DNA from: Rhizomicrobium sp.
Lineage (GTDB): Bacteria > Pseudomonadota > Alphaproteobacteria > Micropepsales > Micropepsaceae
DNA length: 64,000 nucleotides
Reading direction: 5' to 3'
NCBI GenBank assembly: GCA_037200985.1
Contig: JBBCGJ010000001.1
Span: 2,084,756-2,148,755 of the forward strand
The notes under the pieces were generated by a model that saw only the letters and a program-made list of their open reading frames with translations, made no database searches and was not told the DNA's origin. Of the stretch, positions 25,921 through 34,930 are shown one piece after another. Position numbers and translations under genes: made by a program. How positions within the stretch are numbered: position 1 is the first letter of the stretch; every line of letters begins with the position of its first letter.

Positions 25921-26640
25921 CTACATCGGCGGCTTGATGCCGTTCTTCTCGAGGACCAGCGAGCCGACCGCGATCTTGCCGTCGGGCAAGGTGGCGGCGT
26001 TGGCGAACACGGTCAGGCCGGGCTTGGGATCGGTCGGCTTGGCCGGCACGATGGCGACGATCTGCGTCGCGGGCGTGACCGAGACGGCGGCGACGCCGGT
26101 GCAGCCGCCGGCCGCCGGCGCATGGCCGACGCATTTGCCGTTCACCGTTTCGGCGCCGCGATAGGTCACTTTCAGCGCCCAGCCGCCGGACATCGTGACG
26201 GTTCCGTTGGTCATGCTGCCCGCCACGGTCGGCGCGCTGCGCACCACGGCGACGGTGCCGTTGGTCATGCTGCCGGCGCTCTGGGGGCCGCCCGGATGAT
26301 GGTCCCAGGGATAGGTGCCCTCCCCGACATGGATCGGCAGGATGTGGATCTCCTCGGCCTTCAGCGTGTCGTTCGGACCCGGCACCGCGGTGATGCCGAC
26401 GAAATCCGTCGCCTTGATCTGGTCGAAGCGCCGCGGCTCCACCGCCGAGAAGAACGTGGTCGGCCCGACCGCGCCGGTCACCGAGGATCCGTCCGCCCTG
26501 GTGATGGTGACGGACTTGCCGTCGAAGCTCGCGATGACGCCGCGCACCAGCAGCGGCGCCGGCGGCGCGGCATCGGCCGCGAGCGCGGGCCCGGTCAGAA
26601 ACGCGAACGCCGCGGTCATCATCAGTGTACGGAATTTCAT
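25921..26640 (-). CDS. Orphan secreted protein with duplicated SMTNGTV motif
   Basis: 239 residues with a signal peptide (MKFRTLMMTAAFAFLTGPALA). The N-terminal part (VRGVIASFDGKSVTITRADG) resembles the small OB-like repeats of DUF5666-type periplasmic proteins, which I state weakly. The sequence AGSMTNGTV occurs twice, 19 residues apart, around a VVRSAPTV spacer. No catalytic motif is visible. GAGGAG precedes ATG 26638-26640. It lies 77 bases upstream of the OmpA-type gene at 25373 and downstream of another, so an envelope role is plausible. Confidence 0.7.
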   Translation of the reverse strand: MKFRTLMMTAAFAFLTGPALAADAAPPAPLLVRGVIASFDGKSVTITRADGSSVTGAVGPTTFFSAVEPRRFDQIKATDFVGITAVPGPNDTLKAEEIHILPIHVGEGTYPWDHHPGGPQSAGSMTNGTVAVVRSAPTVAGSMTNGTVTMSGGWALKVTYRGAETVNGKCVGHAPAAGGCTGVAAVSVTPATQIVAIVPAKPTDPKPGLTVFANAATLPDGKIAVGSLVLEKNGIKPPM

Positions 26641-26742
26641 GCGCGTCTCCTCGATGCGATTTGCCGGCGCCAGTGCATACGAGAACGCCCGCCGGGGCAA
26701 GCACACTAGCGGTAAGTTTACCGCGTGGCTTGTAGCTTTGCG

Positions 26743-27396
26743 CTACCCCGGTAAGGGCCGGATGAGGATTTCGGTGCGGCGATTGCGCGGTTCCTTCTTC
26801 CCATCGCCGGTCATGACGGCGAGGTGGGTTTCGCCCAGGCCCTGGGCGGAGATGCGACCCGCGGGCACGCCTTCATGCGCCAGCGCGTCGGCGACGGCGC
26901 GCGCACGCTTCTGCGACAGCGCCAGATTCTGCGCCGGCGTACCGGCGGTGTCGGTATAGCCGTTCACCGCGATGGCGGTGTGGGCATAGCCGCGCAGGAT
27001 CGCGGCCAGGGGTTCGAGCACGTCGTCGCCGGCGACGCCGCCATCCTCCGTGAACAGCAGGCTGTTCTCGATGACGATGGCGATGTCGTTGCCCCGCCGC
27101 GCCGTGACGAGGCCGCGGGCATGGACGTGGCGGCGCAGAGCCGTCTCCAGCGCATCCATATAGGGCTCGATCCGCGCCACGATGAGCGGACCGGCAAGAC
27201 CCGGCGGGATGGGCGCCGCAGGCACGATGCCGGGCGCGGCGGCGCGGGCCGGCGGCCTCGCAATGGGCGCATGCGGCGTCTCGCGCGCGGTGCGATCGGG
27301 ACCGGGGGGCGGCGGCTCGTAGATCGGCCTCGGACCGCCGCCGCAGGCCGGAAGGCCGAGCGCCAGAAGGACGACCGAGAGCTTGAACCTGGACAT
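26743..27396 (-). CDS. OmpA-family peptidoglycan-binding lipoprotein (2)
   Basis: 217 residues. Lipobox LPAC near residue 18, then a Pro/Ala-rich linker of about 50 residues and an OmpA C-terminal domain with NGYTDTAGTPAQNLALSQKR and GLGETHLAVMTGDGKKEPRN. The domain is closely similar to that of the gene at 25373, so the two are likely paralogs. A role in tethering the outer membrane to the wall is expected from the family. Confidence 0.88.
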   Translation of the reverse strand: MSRFKLSVVLLALGLPACGGGPRPIYEPPPPGPDRTARETPHAPIARPPARAAAPGIVPAAPIPPGLAGPLIVARIEPYMDALETALRRHVHARGLVTARRGNDIAIVIENSLLFTEDGGVAGDDVLEPLAAILRGYAHTAIAVNGYTDTAGTPAQNLALSQKRARAVADALAHEGVPAGRISAQGLGETHLAVMTGDGKKEPRNRRTEILIRPLPG

Positions 27397-27516
27397 GCGC
27401 GAATTTCCGTTTTTCCCGCGCCGATTCCGCGCGGCGATGGTGGCGGATGTTTGGCCGGGAGGCCGCCCGCTGGTAAAGAGGGCGCCTCGCTATCCATAAC
27501 GCACGGGGACGGAAAA

Positions 27517-28284
27517 ATGACGACATTGTTCGATCTGACGGGAAAGGTGGCGCTGATCACCGGCTCGACCAAGGGCATCGGCGAGGCCATCGCGCATCGC
27601 ATGGCCGAGCACGGCGCGAAGGTCGTGATCTCCAGCCGCAAGGCGGACGCCTGCGAGAAGGTCGCCGCCGACATCAACGCGGCGCGCGGCGCCAAGGTCG
27701 CGGTGCCGATCCCGGCGAACATCAACTACAAGGAGCAGCTCCAGATGCTGGTCGACGAGACCCGCAGGCAGCTCGGCAACATCGACGTCCTGGTGTGCAA
27801 CGCGGCGCTCAACCCGGCCTATGGTCCGATGTCGAAGATCGACGACGCGGCCTTCGACAAGATCCTCGGCGCCAACATCAAGTCGAACCATTGGCTGGCG
27901 CAGATGGTGCTGCCCGACATGATCGAGAAGAAGGACGGCGCGATCATCATCGTGTCGTCGATCGGCGGCTATCGCGGCTCGCCGGTGATCGGCACCTATT
28001 GCATCTCCAAGGCGGCGGACCTGCAGCTCGCGCGCAATCTCGCGGTGGAGAACGGGCCGCACAATATCCGGGTCAACTGCATCGCGCCGGGCCTGGTGAA
28101 GACCGATTTCGCCCGCGCCCTGTGGGACACGCCGGAGGCGGAAAAGCGCTCCAGCGTCGGCACGCCCTTGCGGCGGCTGGGCGAGCCGGACGATATTGCG
28201 GGCGCCGCGGTATTCCTCGCCTCCCGGGCGGGATCGTGGATGACGGGACAGTCCATCGTGATCGACGGAGGAACGCTGGCATGA
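27517..28284 (+). CDS. SDR-family oxidoreductase
   Basis: 255 residues, classical short-chain dehydrogenase/reductase. Cofactor motif TGSTKGIGEAIA, NAG-equivalent CNAALNP, catalytic Ser in IVSSIGG and the YxxxK motif YCISKAA are present, and the C-terminus ends in SIVIDGGTLA. The substrate is not predictable. Its stop overlaps the start of the LprI-like gene (ATGA), so both are translated from one message. Confidence 0.92.
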   Translation: MTTLFDLTGKVALITGSTKGIGEAIAHRMAEHGAKVVISSRKADACEKVAADINAARGAKVAVPIPANINYKEQLQMLVDETRRQLGNIDVLVCNAALNPAYGPMSKIDDAAFDKILGANIKSNHWLAQMVLPDMIEKKDGAIIIVSSIGGYRGSPVIGTYCISKAADLQLARNLAVENGPHNIRVNCIAPGLVKTDFARALWDTPEAEKRSSVGTPLRRLGEPDDIAGAAVFLASRAGSWMTGQSIVIDGGTLA

Positions 28285-28655
28285 GAACGCTGCTGATCGG
28301 AGTGGCGGCGGCGCTGCTGCTCGCCGCATCGCCGTCCCGCGCCGACGAATCGGACGGCATCGACTGCGACAACGCGATGACGCAGACCGATATGAACATC
28401 TGCGCCGACAAGGACTACCGCGCCGCCGACAAGCTGCTGAACGCGGCCTATGCCAAGGCGATGGCGGGGCTCGACGCGCACAACCGCGACCTGCTGCGGA
28501 CGGCGCAGCGCCAATGGATCAAGTTCCGCGACGCGGAATGCACCTATGAAAGCGCGCCGAACGAGGGCGGCAGCATGCATCCGCTGAGCTATTCGGGATG
28601 CATGACGACGCTGACGCTGGAGCGGACCAAATTGATCAAGGCCGGGCAGCTCTAG
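28281..28655 (+). CDS. LprI/DUF1311-like periplasmic protein
   Basis: 124 residues with a signal peptide (MRTLLIGVAAALLLAASPSRA). The mature domain has the DUF1311 / lysozyme-inhibitor LprI N-terminal pattern: paired Cys in CDNAMTQTDMNICADKDY, then YAKAMAGL and AQRQWIKFRDAECTYES, and a final Cys in YSGCMTTLTLERTK. Some relatives inhibit lysozyme; most are uncharacterised. Coupled to the SDR gene by a 4-base overlap. Confidence 0.85.
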   Translation: MRTLLIGVAAALLLAASPSRADESDGIDCDNAMTQTDMNICADKDYRAADKLLNAAYAKAMAGLDAHNRDLLRTAQRQWIKFRDAECTYESAPNEGGSMHPLSYSGCMTTLTLERTKLIKAGQL

Positions 28656-28667
28656 GCGCGGCGCCGC

Positions 28668-29786
28668 TCACATCCCGATGACGTCCTCGGCATCCCTGCA
28701 GGGCAGGCCCTGCGCGTCGGCAACGGCCTTGTAGGTCATCGTGCCCTTGTAGACGTTGAGGCCTGCGCGCAGATGGGCGTTGCGCCGCATCGCGGCTTCG
28801 GCGCCCTGCTCGGCCAGCGCGATGGTGAACGGCAAGGTCGCGTTGTTGAGCGCGAAGGTCGAGGTGCGGGCCACCGCGCCCGGCATGTTCGCCACCGCGT
28901 AATGCACCACACCGTCCACGACATAGGTCGGGTCGGCATGGGTCGTGGCGTGGCTGGTCTCGGCGCAGCCGCCCTGGTCGATGGCGACGTCGACGATCAC
29001 CGAGCCCTTCTTCATCTGGCTCACCATCTTGGCGGTGATCAGCTTGGGGGCCGCGGCGCCGGGCAGGAGCACGCCGCCGATCACCAGATCGGCGCTGATC
29101 ACCTGTTCCTCGATCGCGTCCAGCGTCGAGAACAGCGTGTGCATGCGCGAGCCGAACTGCTCGTCGAGCTCCTTGAGGCGGTTGAGCGAGACGTCGAGGA
29201 TCATCACATGCGCCTCCAGCCCCATCGCCATGCGCGCGGCATTGGTGCCGACCACGCCGCCGCCGAGCACCACGACCTTGGCCGCCGGCACGCCCGGCAC
29301 GCCGCCGAGCAGCTGGCCGCGCCCGCCCTGCGCGATCTCCAGGCAATGCGCCCCGGCCTGGATCGACATGCGGCCCGCGACCTCGCTCATCGGCGCCAGC
29401 AGCGGCAGGCCGCCGCGCGAATCGGTGACGGTCTCATAGGCGATGCAGATGGCGCCGCTCTTGAGCAGGCCCTGGGTCTGCTCCGGATCGGGCGCGAGAT
29501 GCAGATAGGTGAACAGCACCTGGCCGGGCTTCAGCCGCGCGATCTCGACCGGCTGCGGCTCCTTGACCTTTACGATCATGTCGGCGACGGCGAACACTTC
29601 GTCGGCGGTCGCCAGGATCTTCGCGCCGACGCGCGTGTAATCCTCGTCGGAGATCCCGATGCCGCCGCCGGCCTCGGTCTCGACGAACACCTCATGGCCG
29701 CGCGATGTGAGTTCGCGCACCGCCGGCGGCGTCATGCCGACGCGGTATTCGTGGTTCTTGATTTCCTTGGGAACGCCGATGCGCAT
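28668..29786 (-). CDS. ald: Alanine dehydrogenase
   Basis: 372 residues, family length. The N-terminal signature MRIGVPKEIKNHEYRVGMTP, the NAD-binding GGGVVGTNAARMA, and catalytic neighbourhood THADPTYVV / NMPGAVARTSTFALNNATL match alanine dehydrogenases. It interconverts L-alanine and pyruvate with NAD. GAAAGG precedes ATG 29784-29786. Convergent with the LprI-like gene (12 bases between stops). Confidence 0.95.
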   Translation of the reverse strand: MRIGVPKEIKNHEYRVGMTPPAVRELTSRGHEVFVETEAGGGIGISDEDYTRVGAKILATADEVFAVADMIVKVKEPQPVEIARLKPGQVLFTYLHLAPDPEQTQGLLKSGAICIAYETVTDSRGGLPLLAPMSEVAGRMSIQAGAHCLEIAQGGRGQLLGGVPGVPAAKVVVLGGGVVGTNAARMAMGLEAHVMILDVSLNRLKELDEQFGSRMHTLFSTLDAIEEQVISADLVIGGVLLPGAAAPKLITAKMVSQMKKGSVIVDVAIDQGGCAETSHATTHADPTYVVDGVVHYAVANMPGAVARTSTFALNNATLPFTIALAEQGAEAAMRRNAHLRAGLNVYKGTMTYKAVADAQGLPCRDAEDVIGM

Positions 29787-30002
29787 GGGCTGGCCTTTCG
29801 GGTTGCGCCGCGAGAGGGCGCCGTCGCGAAGAAAGGCGGAACGTATCGGCCGCGCGGTGCACATTCAATCGAAGCCGATTGCGCTCTTTGCCGTCGTGCG
29901 GACCGAATGTTTCAGAAAAGCGTCCCGTCCGGGCAGAGAACGGGGCCGCCGCCGATTCGCGTGCGGAAACGGCTCCGGCGCGTCCGTGCCCGCGTCTGTG
30001 AG

Positions 30003-30046
30003 AAAGAAAACGGGCGACTCTCGCTTGCTGGCGCGAGAGCCGCCCG
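30003..30046 (-). terminator. Rho-independent terminator of the Gly/His-rich gene
   Basis: On the minus strand, CGGGCGGCTCTCGC and GCGAGAGTCGCCCG form a 14-base stem with one mismatch (30011-30046), followed by TTTTCTTTCT. It begins 18 bases after the stop codon at 30065. Confidence 0.88.
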
Positions 30047-30064
30047 TGTCGTTTGTTCTAGGCG

Positions 30065-30604
30065 TTAGTGGTGGTGTCCGCCGCCGCCATGGCCGCCGCC
30101 GTGTCCGCCGCCATGACCGCCACCGCCCCAGTTGCCGCCACCATGACCGCCGCCGTGTCCGCCGCCACCCCAGTTGCCGCCGCCATGGCCGCCACCGTGT
30201 CCGCCGCCGCCCCAGTTGCCGCCGCCATGGCCGCCGCCGTGTCCGCTCCAGTTGCCGCCACCATGGTGGAAGCCGCCATGCCAGCCCGAGCCGCCATGCC
30301 AGCCGCCGTGGTAGTAGAACTGCCGGTGGCCGCCATAATAGCGCGACCGGAAGCCGCCATTCAGCCAGATGCCGTCGATGAAGACCGGGCCGTTATAGTA
30401 GTCGTAGTCGTCGAAATCCTCGCAGCGATAGGGGTCGTACCAGCGGCTGTAGGGATCGCAATAGGCCGGCGGATAGCCGCCGTCATAATAGTCGCCGCCG
30501 ATGCCGATGCCGACCGTCACGCGCGCCTCGGCGGGTGCCGCGGTCAATGTCGCCGCGCCAGCCAGAAGCAGGGCGGCGATGGCGGCCTTCTTGAAGAATT
30601 TCAT
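30065..30604 (-). CDS. Secreted Gly/His/Trp-rich repeat protein
   Basis: 179 residues. Signal peptide (MKFFKKAAIAALLLAGAATL) ending about AEA-RV, a Tyr/Asp-rich middle (YYDGGYPPAYCDPYSRWYDP), then a C-terminal half of Gly and His with Trp at regular intervals, built from a 14-residue unit GHGGGHGGGNWGGG and ending GGGGHHH. It has the look of a periplasmic or surface metal-binding or adhesive protein; no function is established. It has its own terminator and appears to be a single-gene transcript. Confidence 0.85.
   Translation of the reverse strand: MKFFKKAAIAALLLAGAATLTAAPAEARVTVGIGIGGDYYDGGYPPAYCDPYSRWYDPYRCEDFDDYDYYNGPVFIDGIWLNGGFRSRYYGGHRQFYYHGGWHGGSGWHGGFHHGGGNWSGHGGGHGGGNWGGGGHGGGHGGGNWGGGGHGGGHGGGNWGGGGHGGGHGGGHGGGGHHH
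30089..30262. repeat. 42-bp tandem repeat inside the Gly/His-rich gene
   Basis: The block containing CCAGTTGCCGCC recurs with a period of 42 bases (at 30131, 30173 and 30215), with a last copy 36 bases on at 30251. It encodes the 14-residue unit GHGGGHGGGNWGGG. Copy number could change by slippage. Confidence 0.85.
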
Positions 30605-30703
30605 GACTTACCTCGTATCTGAATCGATTGCCGAGCCTCAGATTGACGGCGAGCGCCTGAACCGCACATGAACGCCGCTGTCAGAATGACGACGGCAAAA
30701 GGG

Positions 30704-31837
30704 TCACGCCGAGCGGCCGCGCCCGTCGACCGGCCAGATCGCCTCCAGCGTATCGCCGCGCACGCCGTGATAGCGGTCGTAGAGATTGACCGTCGGATCG
30801 CAGTGCGGGACGACGCAGCGCACCACGTCGCCGGGCTGGAGCAGCGGACCGTCCTTCGGATAGGAGATGCCGCCCTGCTCGTCGCCGAAGAAGAAATAGA
30901 CCGCGCCGGCGGGCGCGCCGGACTGCAGCAGCGGCTGGCCGGCATCGGTCGCGAAGGATTTGAAGCCGGCATCGGTGGTGGCGAGTCCCGGGCGGTTGGC
31001 GCTGATCACCGTGGTCTGCACGAACAGCGAGGTCTCGAACGGCACGCGGTCGCCGGGCTTCTCCCACACGTCGTTGTACTGCCGGTCCATGAAGATGTAG
31101 GAGCCGACCTGAAGCTCGGTCAGCACATGCGCATCGGGATCGATGTCGAAGGTGCCGGTGCCGCCGCCGGAGACGATCGCGGGCGCCAGGCCCGATTGCG
31201 CCAGCGCGTCGCGCAGCTCGCCGAGTTCCTTCATCGCCTGGAGCGAGGCGGCGCGGCGCTCGTTCGGCGATTCCAGGTGCTGCACCTGGCCCGCATAGCA
31301 TTGCAGTCCGCCATAGATGAGACCGGACGCGGCGGCGACCTGCGCCACGAGGGCCGGTGCGTCGGCCGGCCGGATGCCGGTGCGGCTCATGCCCGGATCG
31401 ATGTCGACGAGAAGCTTGAGCGGCTTGCCGGCGCTCCGCGCCGCCGCGTCCAGCCGCGCCGCCACCTTGGCATTGTCGCAGACCGCCATCAGATCCCGGA
31501 TGCGGGCGTTCAGTGCCGTCAGCCGCGCGATGCCGGCCTCGGTCACCACGGGCGAGGTGATGAGGATCGATTCGATGCCGCCATCGGCCAGCGCTTCGGC
31601 TTCGCCGAGCTTGGCGCAGCACACGCCGTTCGCGCCGGCCGCGATCTGGCGCCGGGCGATCTCGACCGATTTGTGGGTCTTGGCGTGAGGACGAAGGCCG
31701 ATGCCCGCACGCTTCGCATGGGCGACCATGTGCGCGAGATTGCGTTCGAGGACGTCCAGGTCGATGACGAGGGCCGGCGTCTGCAGCCGGGCCGCGCCGC
31801 CGGCGACGCCGACGAGATCTTCGTTCAGAGCTTTCAT
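30704..31837 (-). CDS. D-threonine aldolase / D-serine dehydratase-like PLP enzyme (DSD1 family)
   Basis: 377 residues, fold-type III PLP enzyme. The PLP-lysine motif is RPHAKTHKSVEIA; the barrel end has SGGGTGTFDID. The C-terminal metal site reads PHCDPTVNLYD, a His-x-Asp pair as in D-threonine aldolase, whereas D-serine dehydratases use His-x-Cys. I therefore favour an aldolase that cleaves D-3-hydroxy-alpha-amino acids into glycine and an aldehyde. AAGGGAA precedes ATG 31835-31837. Divergent from the DMT transporter gene (66 bases between). Confidence 0.86.
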   Translation of the reverse strand: MKALNEDLVGVAGGAARLQTPALVIDLDVLERNLAHMVAHAKRAGIGLRPHAKTHKSVEIARRQIAAGANGVCCAKLGEAEALADGGIESILITSPVVTEAGIARLTALNARIRDLMAVCDNAKVAARLDAAARSAGKPLKLLVDIDPGMSRTGIRPADAPALVAQVAAASGLIYGGLQCYAGQVQHLESPNERRAASLQAMKELGELRDALAQSGLAPAIVSGGGTGTFDIDPDAHVLTELQVGSYIFMDRQYNDVWEKPGDRVPFETSLFVQTTVISANRPGLATTDAGFKSFATDAGQPLLQSGAPAGAVYFFFGDEQGGISYPKDGPLLQPGDVVRCVVPHCDPTVNLYDRYHGVRGDTLEAIWPVDGRGRSA

Positions 31838-31903
31838 GTTTCCCTTGGGGTGGCGATGCGGCGGCAGTATTGCGCGAATGCCGCGCCAAGATAAGGTCGA
31901 TGC

Positions 31904-32743
31904 GTGACCTTCGCGCTCGTTCTCATCTTCGTCTCCGCCGCGGTGCATGCCGTCGTCAATGTGCTGACCAAGCGCGCCGAAGACAAATACGCCATGCGAC
32001 TGCTGATCGGCGTGTTCTCGGCGGTGCTGGTGACGCCGGCGCTGTTCTTCCTGCCCCTGCCGCGCGGGATCGCGGTGTGGCTTCTGGTCGCCACCGCCTT
32101 CGTGCATGCGCTCTACGAGCTTCTGCTGGTCAAGTCGTACGAGAACGGCGCGTTTTCCGCCGTCTACCCGGTGGCGCGCGGCACCGGCCCGCTGTTCACC
32201 GCGTTGGGCGCGATCCTGATCCTGCGCGAGCACGCGCCGGTCAGCGAGATGATCGGCATCGTGATGGTGTGCGGCGGGGCGATCGCGATCGGGTGGTCGC
32301 ATCGCGCGAGCGACGGCGCACTGAAGGGCCTCGCCTATGCGCTCGCCACGGGGCTGACCATCGGCGTCTACACCCTGATCGACGCCTCGGGAGTCCGCGC
32401 CGTGGCGGAGCCGCTGAGCTATGTCGCCTGGTTCTTCGTGGCGCATGGCGCCTCGGTGCTGCTGACGGCGCCCGGCATCCGCGGCCGGGCGGTGGTGATC
32501 GAGGCGCGGCGGCAATGGAAGCTCGGCGTGCTCCTGGGCGCGCTTTCGATCACCACCTATGGCTCGGCGATGCTGGCCTACAGCTTCGGCGCCACGGCGC
32601 AGCTCGCGGCCTTGCGCGAGACCAGCGTCCTCTTCGGCACGGCGCTGGCGATGACGTTCCTGGGCGAGCACATGACGCTGCGCCGCTGGCTCGCCGCCGG
32701 GGTGATCGCGGCCGGCGCGATCATGCTACAGATGGGCTCATGA
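31904..32743 (+). CDS. EamA/DMT-family transporter (1)
   Basis: 279 residues with ten hydrophobic segments in two homologous halves, the usual drug/metabolite transporter layout (for example ENGAFSAVYPVARGTGPLF and ALRETSVLFGTALAMTFLGE, the EamA repeat ends). The start is GTG 31904 with AAGG upstream. It may export an amino acid or related compound; the D-threonine aldolase and deacetylase neighbours hint at amine metabolism but do not settle it. Stop overlaps the next ATG. Confidence 0.88.
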   Translation: MTFALVLIFVSAAVHAVVNVLTKRAEDKYAMRLLIGVFSAVLVTPALFFLPLPRGIAVWLLVATAFVHALYELLLVKSYENGAFSAVYPVARGTGPLFTALGAILILREHAPVSEMIGIVMVCGGAIAIGWSHRASDGALKGLAYALATGLTIGVYTLIDASGVRAVAEPLSYVAWFFVAHGASVLLTAPGIRGRAVVIEARRQWKLGVLLGALSITTYGSAMLAYSFGATAQLAALRETSVLFGTALAMTFLGEHMTLRRWLAAGVIAAGAIMLQMGS

Positions 32744-33771
32744 AGGTCTTCTATTCGCCCGTCCATCTCGACCATGCGCCGCCCGAGGAGTTCGAGGGCG
32801 GGCGGATGCATCCGGCCGTGGAAGTGCCGGCGCGGGTGGAGCGCGTGAAGGCCGAGGCCGAGCGGCGGAAGATCGGGCCGATCCTGGCGCCCATCGATTT
32901 CGGCAGGACGCCGATCGCGCGGGTGCACGATGCGGGGCTGGTCAAGTTCCTCGGCGAGGCGAGCGATCTGTGGCGCAAGCAGTATGGCGAGGAAGCGCCG
33001 GCGGCGATTCCCTCCGCCTGGCCCGCGCGCGGGATGCGCGACCGTTTCGAGGGCGATGTCGAGTCGCGGCTCGGCAGCTATGCCTTCGACACCGCGACGC
33101 CGATCCTGAAGGGCACCTGGCGCGCGACGCTGGCGGCGGTGAATTGCGCGCTGTCGGCGGCGGCGGAGATCGGGAGCGGCGCGCGGTCCGCCTTCGCGCT
33201 GGCGCGGCCGCCGGGCCATCATGCGAGCGCCGACGTGTTCGGCGGCTATTGCTATCTCAACAACATCGCCATCGCGGCACAGTGGTTCGCGGACCAGGGC
33301 CTGAAGCCCGCGATCCTCGACGTCGACTATCATCATGGCAACGGCACGCAGAGCATCTTCTACGGCCGCGGCGACGTGCTGTTCTGTTCCATCCACGGCG
33401 ATCCGACTTTCGCCTATCCGCATTTCCTGGGCTTCGCGGACGAGACCGGCGCGGGCGGCGGCGAGGGCGCGAATCTGAACCTGCCCCTGCCGATGTACGC
33501 GGCGTGGGACCGTTACGGCGAGGCGCTGGACGCGGCGGCGAAGCGGATCGCGGCGTTCGGGCCGGACGTGCTGCTGGTGTCGCTGGGGCTCGATACGTTC
33601 GAGGCCGATCCGATCTCGAAGTTCAAGCTGGCGGCGGCGGACTATCTGCGCCTGGGCGAGCGGATCGCGGCGCTGGGCCTGCCGACCCTGTTCCAGTTCG
33701 AGGGCGGCTATAACCTGGATGCACTGGCGCGGATCACGGTCAACGTGCTCGAAGGCTTCGAGGGCGGTTAG
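32740..33771 (+). CDS. Histone-deacetylase-fold acetylpolyamine amidohydrolase
   Basis: 343 residues. The zinc hydrolase sites of the class II HDAC/acetylpolyamine amidohydrolase family are intact: paired His in ARPPGHHA, D-x-H zinc ligands in DVDYHHGNGT, the third ligand Asp in SLGLDTFEADP, and the transition-state Tyr in EGGYNLDAL. It should remove acetyl groups from acetylated polyamines or similar small amines. ATG 32740 overlaps the transporter stop (ATGA), so the two genes are coupled. Confidence 0.92.
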   Translation: MKVFYSPVHLDHAPPEEFEGGRMHPAVEVPARVERVKAEAERRKIGPILAPIDFGRTPIARVHDAGLVKFLGEASDLWRKQYGEEAPAAIPSAWPARGMRDRFEGDVESRLGSYAFDTATPILKGTWRATLAAVNCALSAAAEIGSGARSAFALARPPGHHASADVFGGYCYLNNIAIAAQWFADQGLKPAILDVDYHHGNGTQSIFYGRGDVLFCSIHGDPTFAYPHFLGFADETGAGGGEGANLNLPLPMYAAWDRYGEALDAAAKRIAAFGPDVLLVSLGLDTFEADPISKFKLAAADYLRLGERIAALGLPTLFQFEGGYNLDALARITVNVLEGFEGG

Positions 33772-33808
33772 GGCAGTCTTGCCGGGAATTGAATCATTCA
33801 AACAGGTC

Positions 33809-33845
33809 GTCATCGCCCGCTTCATGCGGGCGACCCGATTTGGCA
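33809..33845. repeat. Short hairpin repeat of the GTCATC type
   Basis: GTCATCGCCCGCTTCATGCG with GGCGACCC forms a stem like one arm of the TGTCATCC-ended elements. It lies just after the deacetylase gene and may also end transcription; no T-run follows. Confidence 0.5.
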
Positions 33846-33935
33846 ACGAGAAAAATGGGTTGCCCGGACAGGCTAACGACAGCGTGGGCCGGGCAATGAA
33901 GACTTTTGTGTGAGTGATTTCGAAACGAAACGCGC

Positions 33936-34430
33936 CTAAGGCGCGTCGCCGCCCATTTTCCGCATCTTCTCGTGCAGCTTGTCGGCCGCGGCCTTGGCGG
34001 CGTCGGCGGCCTTCGCGGCGGCGTCGCCGGTCTTGGCCTGCATCTCGTCGATCGCCCGGTCGACCGCCTGCTTCATGCTGGCGGCGGTGCCGCCCTTCTC
34101 GAACTCGCGCAGGATCACCGCCTCGACCTTGCCGATCACCGCGTCGACCGTGAAATCCTTGTTCAGGACGCGCTCGCGGTGCGCGACGATGGAATAGATG
34201 TCGATGGAATCGTCGATGGTGCGGCCCATCTCCACCATCTTGTAGAAGCGCTCGCCCTCGGTCTTGCCCCGCACCACCAGGTCGAACGCCGCGACCGCCA
34301 GCGTCAGCGGAATCTGGAAGAAATTGTGCAGGTTGTTGAGCGCGAGCTTCGCCTCGAAGACCGCGACGTCGCGGATGAACTTCCAGCGCGTGTCGGCATT
34401 GGTCGGCGGCGGCAAGGTGGGGTCCGTCAT
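33936..34430 (-). CDS. Conserved hypothetical protein with amphipathic C-terminus
   Basis: 164 residues. The middle contains one predicted hydrophobic helix (FFQIPLTLAVAAFDLVV), and the C-terminus is an Ala/Lys-rich helix (AKAADAAKAAADKLHEKMRK) likely to be a coiled coil. I do not recognise the family or any catalytic motif. It precedes nothing on its strand within 500 bases; the thioesterase gene 50 bases upstream is on the same strand and may share its transcript. Confidence 0.7.
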   Translation of the reverse strand: MTDPTLPPPTNADTRWKFIRDVAVFEAKLALNNLHNFFQIPLTLAVAAFDLVVRGKTEGERFYKMVEMGRTIDDSIDIYSIVAHRERVLNKDFTVDAVIGKVEAVILREFEKGGTAASMKQAVDRAIDEMQAKTGDAAAKAADAAKAAADKLHEKMRKMGGDAP

Positions 34431-34480
34431 GGCGCGCCGATTATGCCCGAAGGTGCCGTGCGCGCAAAACCGCGCAGGGG

Positions 34481-34930
34481 TCAGGCGTCCGCGAACATCG
34501 CTTCGGGCGTCGGAACGATGCCCATGGCCGCCGTCACCTTGAAGATCCCGCTCGCCCGCAGGCACAAGACGCCGTCGGCCGTCGCCGTGCCCTGCGCGAA
34601 GAACAGGCTCTTGCCGGCGCGCAGGAATTCCGCCCTTCCCTCGACCCAGGACCCGAGCTTCGCCGGCGCGATGAAATCGAGCGTCAGGTTCACGGTCGGC
34701 GCGAAGCCGACATCGGCCTTGCCCTGCACGCGCGCGCCGATCGGGATGAACATGTCGGCGAAGGTCGCGAGCATGCCGCCATGCGCGACCTGGCCGGGAT
34801 TGCAGTGGCGCATCTCGACACGGAAGCCCATCGCCAGCGTCTCGCCGTCCCATTTGCCGTAGAGCGGACCGATCGCCTCGATGAAGCCGGTGTTGAACCG
34901 GAACGGCCGGAAGCCTTCGGGAATGGACAT
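34481..34930 (-). CDS. PaaI-type hot-dog thioesterase
   Basis: 149 residues, single hot-dog domain. The PaaI/YbdB pattern is visible in HCNPGQVAHGGMLATFADMF (helix with the catalytic Asn/Gly region) followed by TVNLTLDFIAPAKLG and LFFAQGTA strands. Members hydrolyse acyl- or aryl-CoA thioesters; substrate unknown. Confidence 0.9.
   Translation of the reverse strand: MSIPEGFRPFRFNTGFIEAIGPLYGKWDGETLAMGFRVEMRHCNPGQVAHGGMLATFADMFIPIGARVQGKADVGFAPTVNLTLDFIAPAKLGSWVEGRAEFLRAGKSLFFAQGTATADGVLCLRASGIFKVTAAMGIVPTPEAMFADA

Noticed and set aside
30065..30262. Possible CRISPR array
   Set aside because: The regular units are in-frame 42-bp coding repeats without unique spacers.
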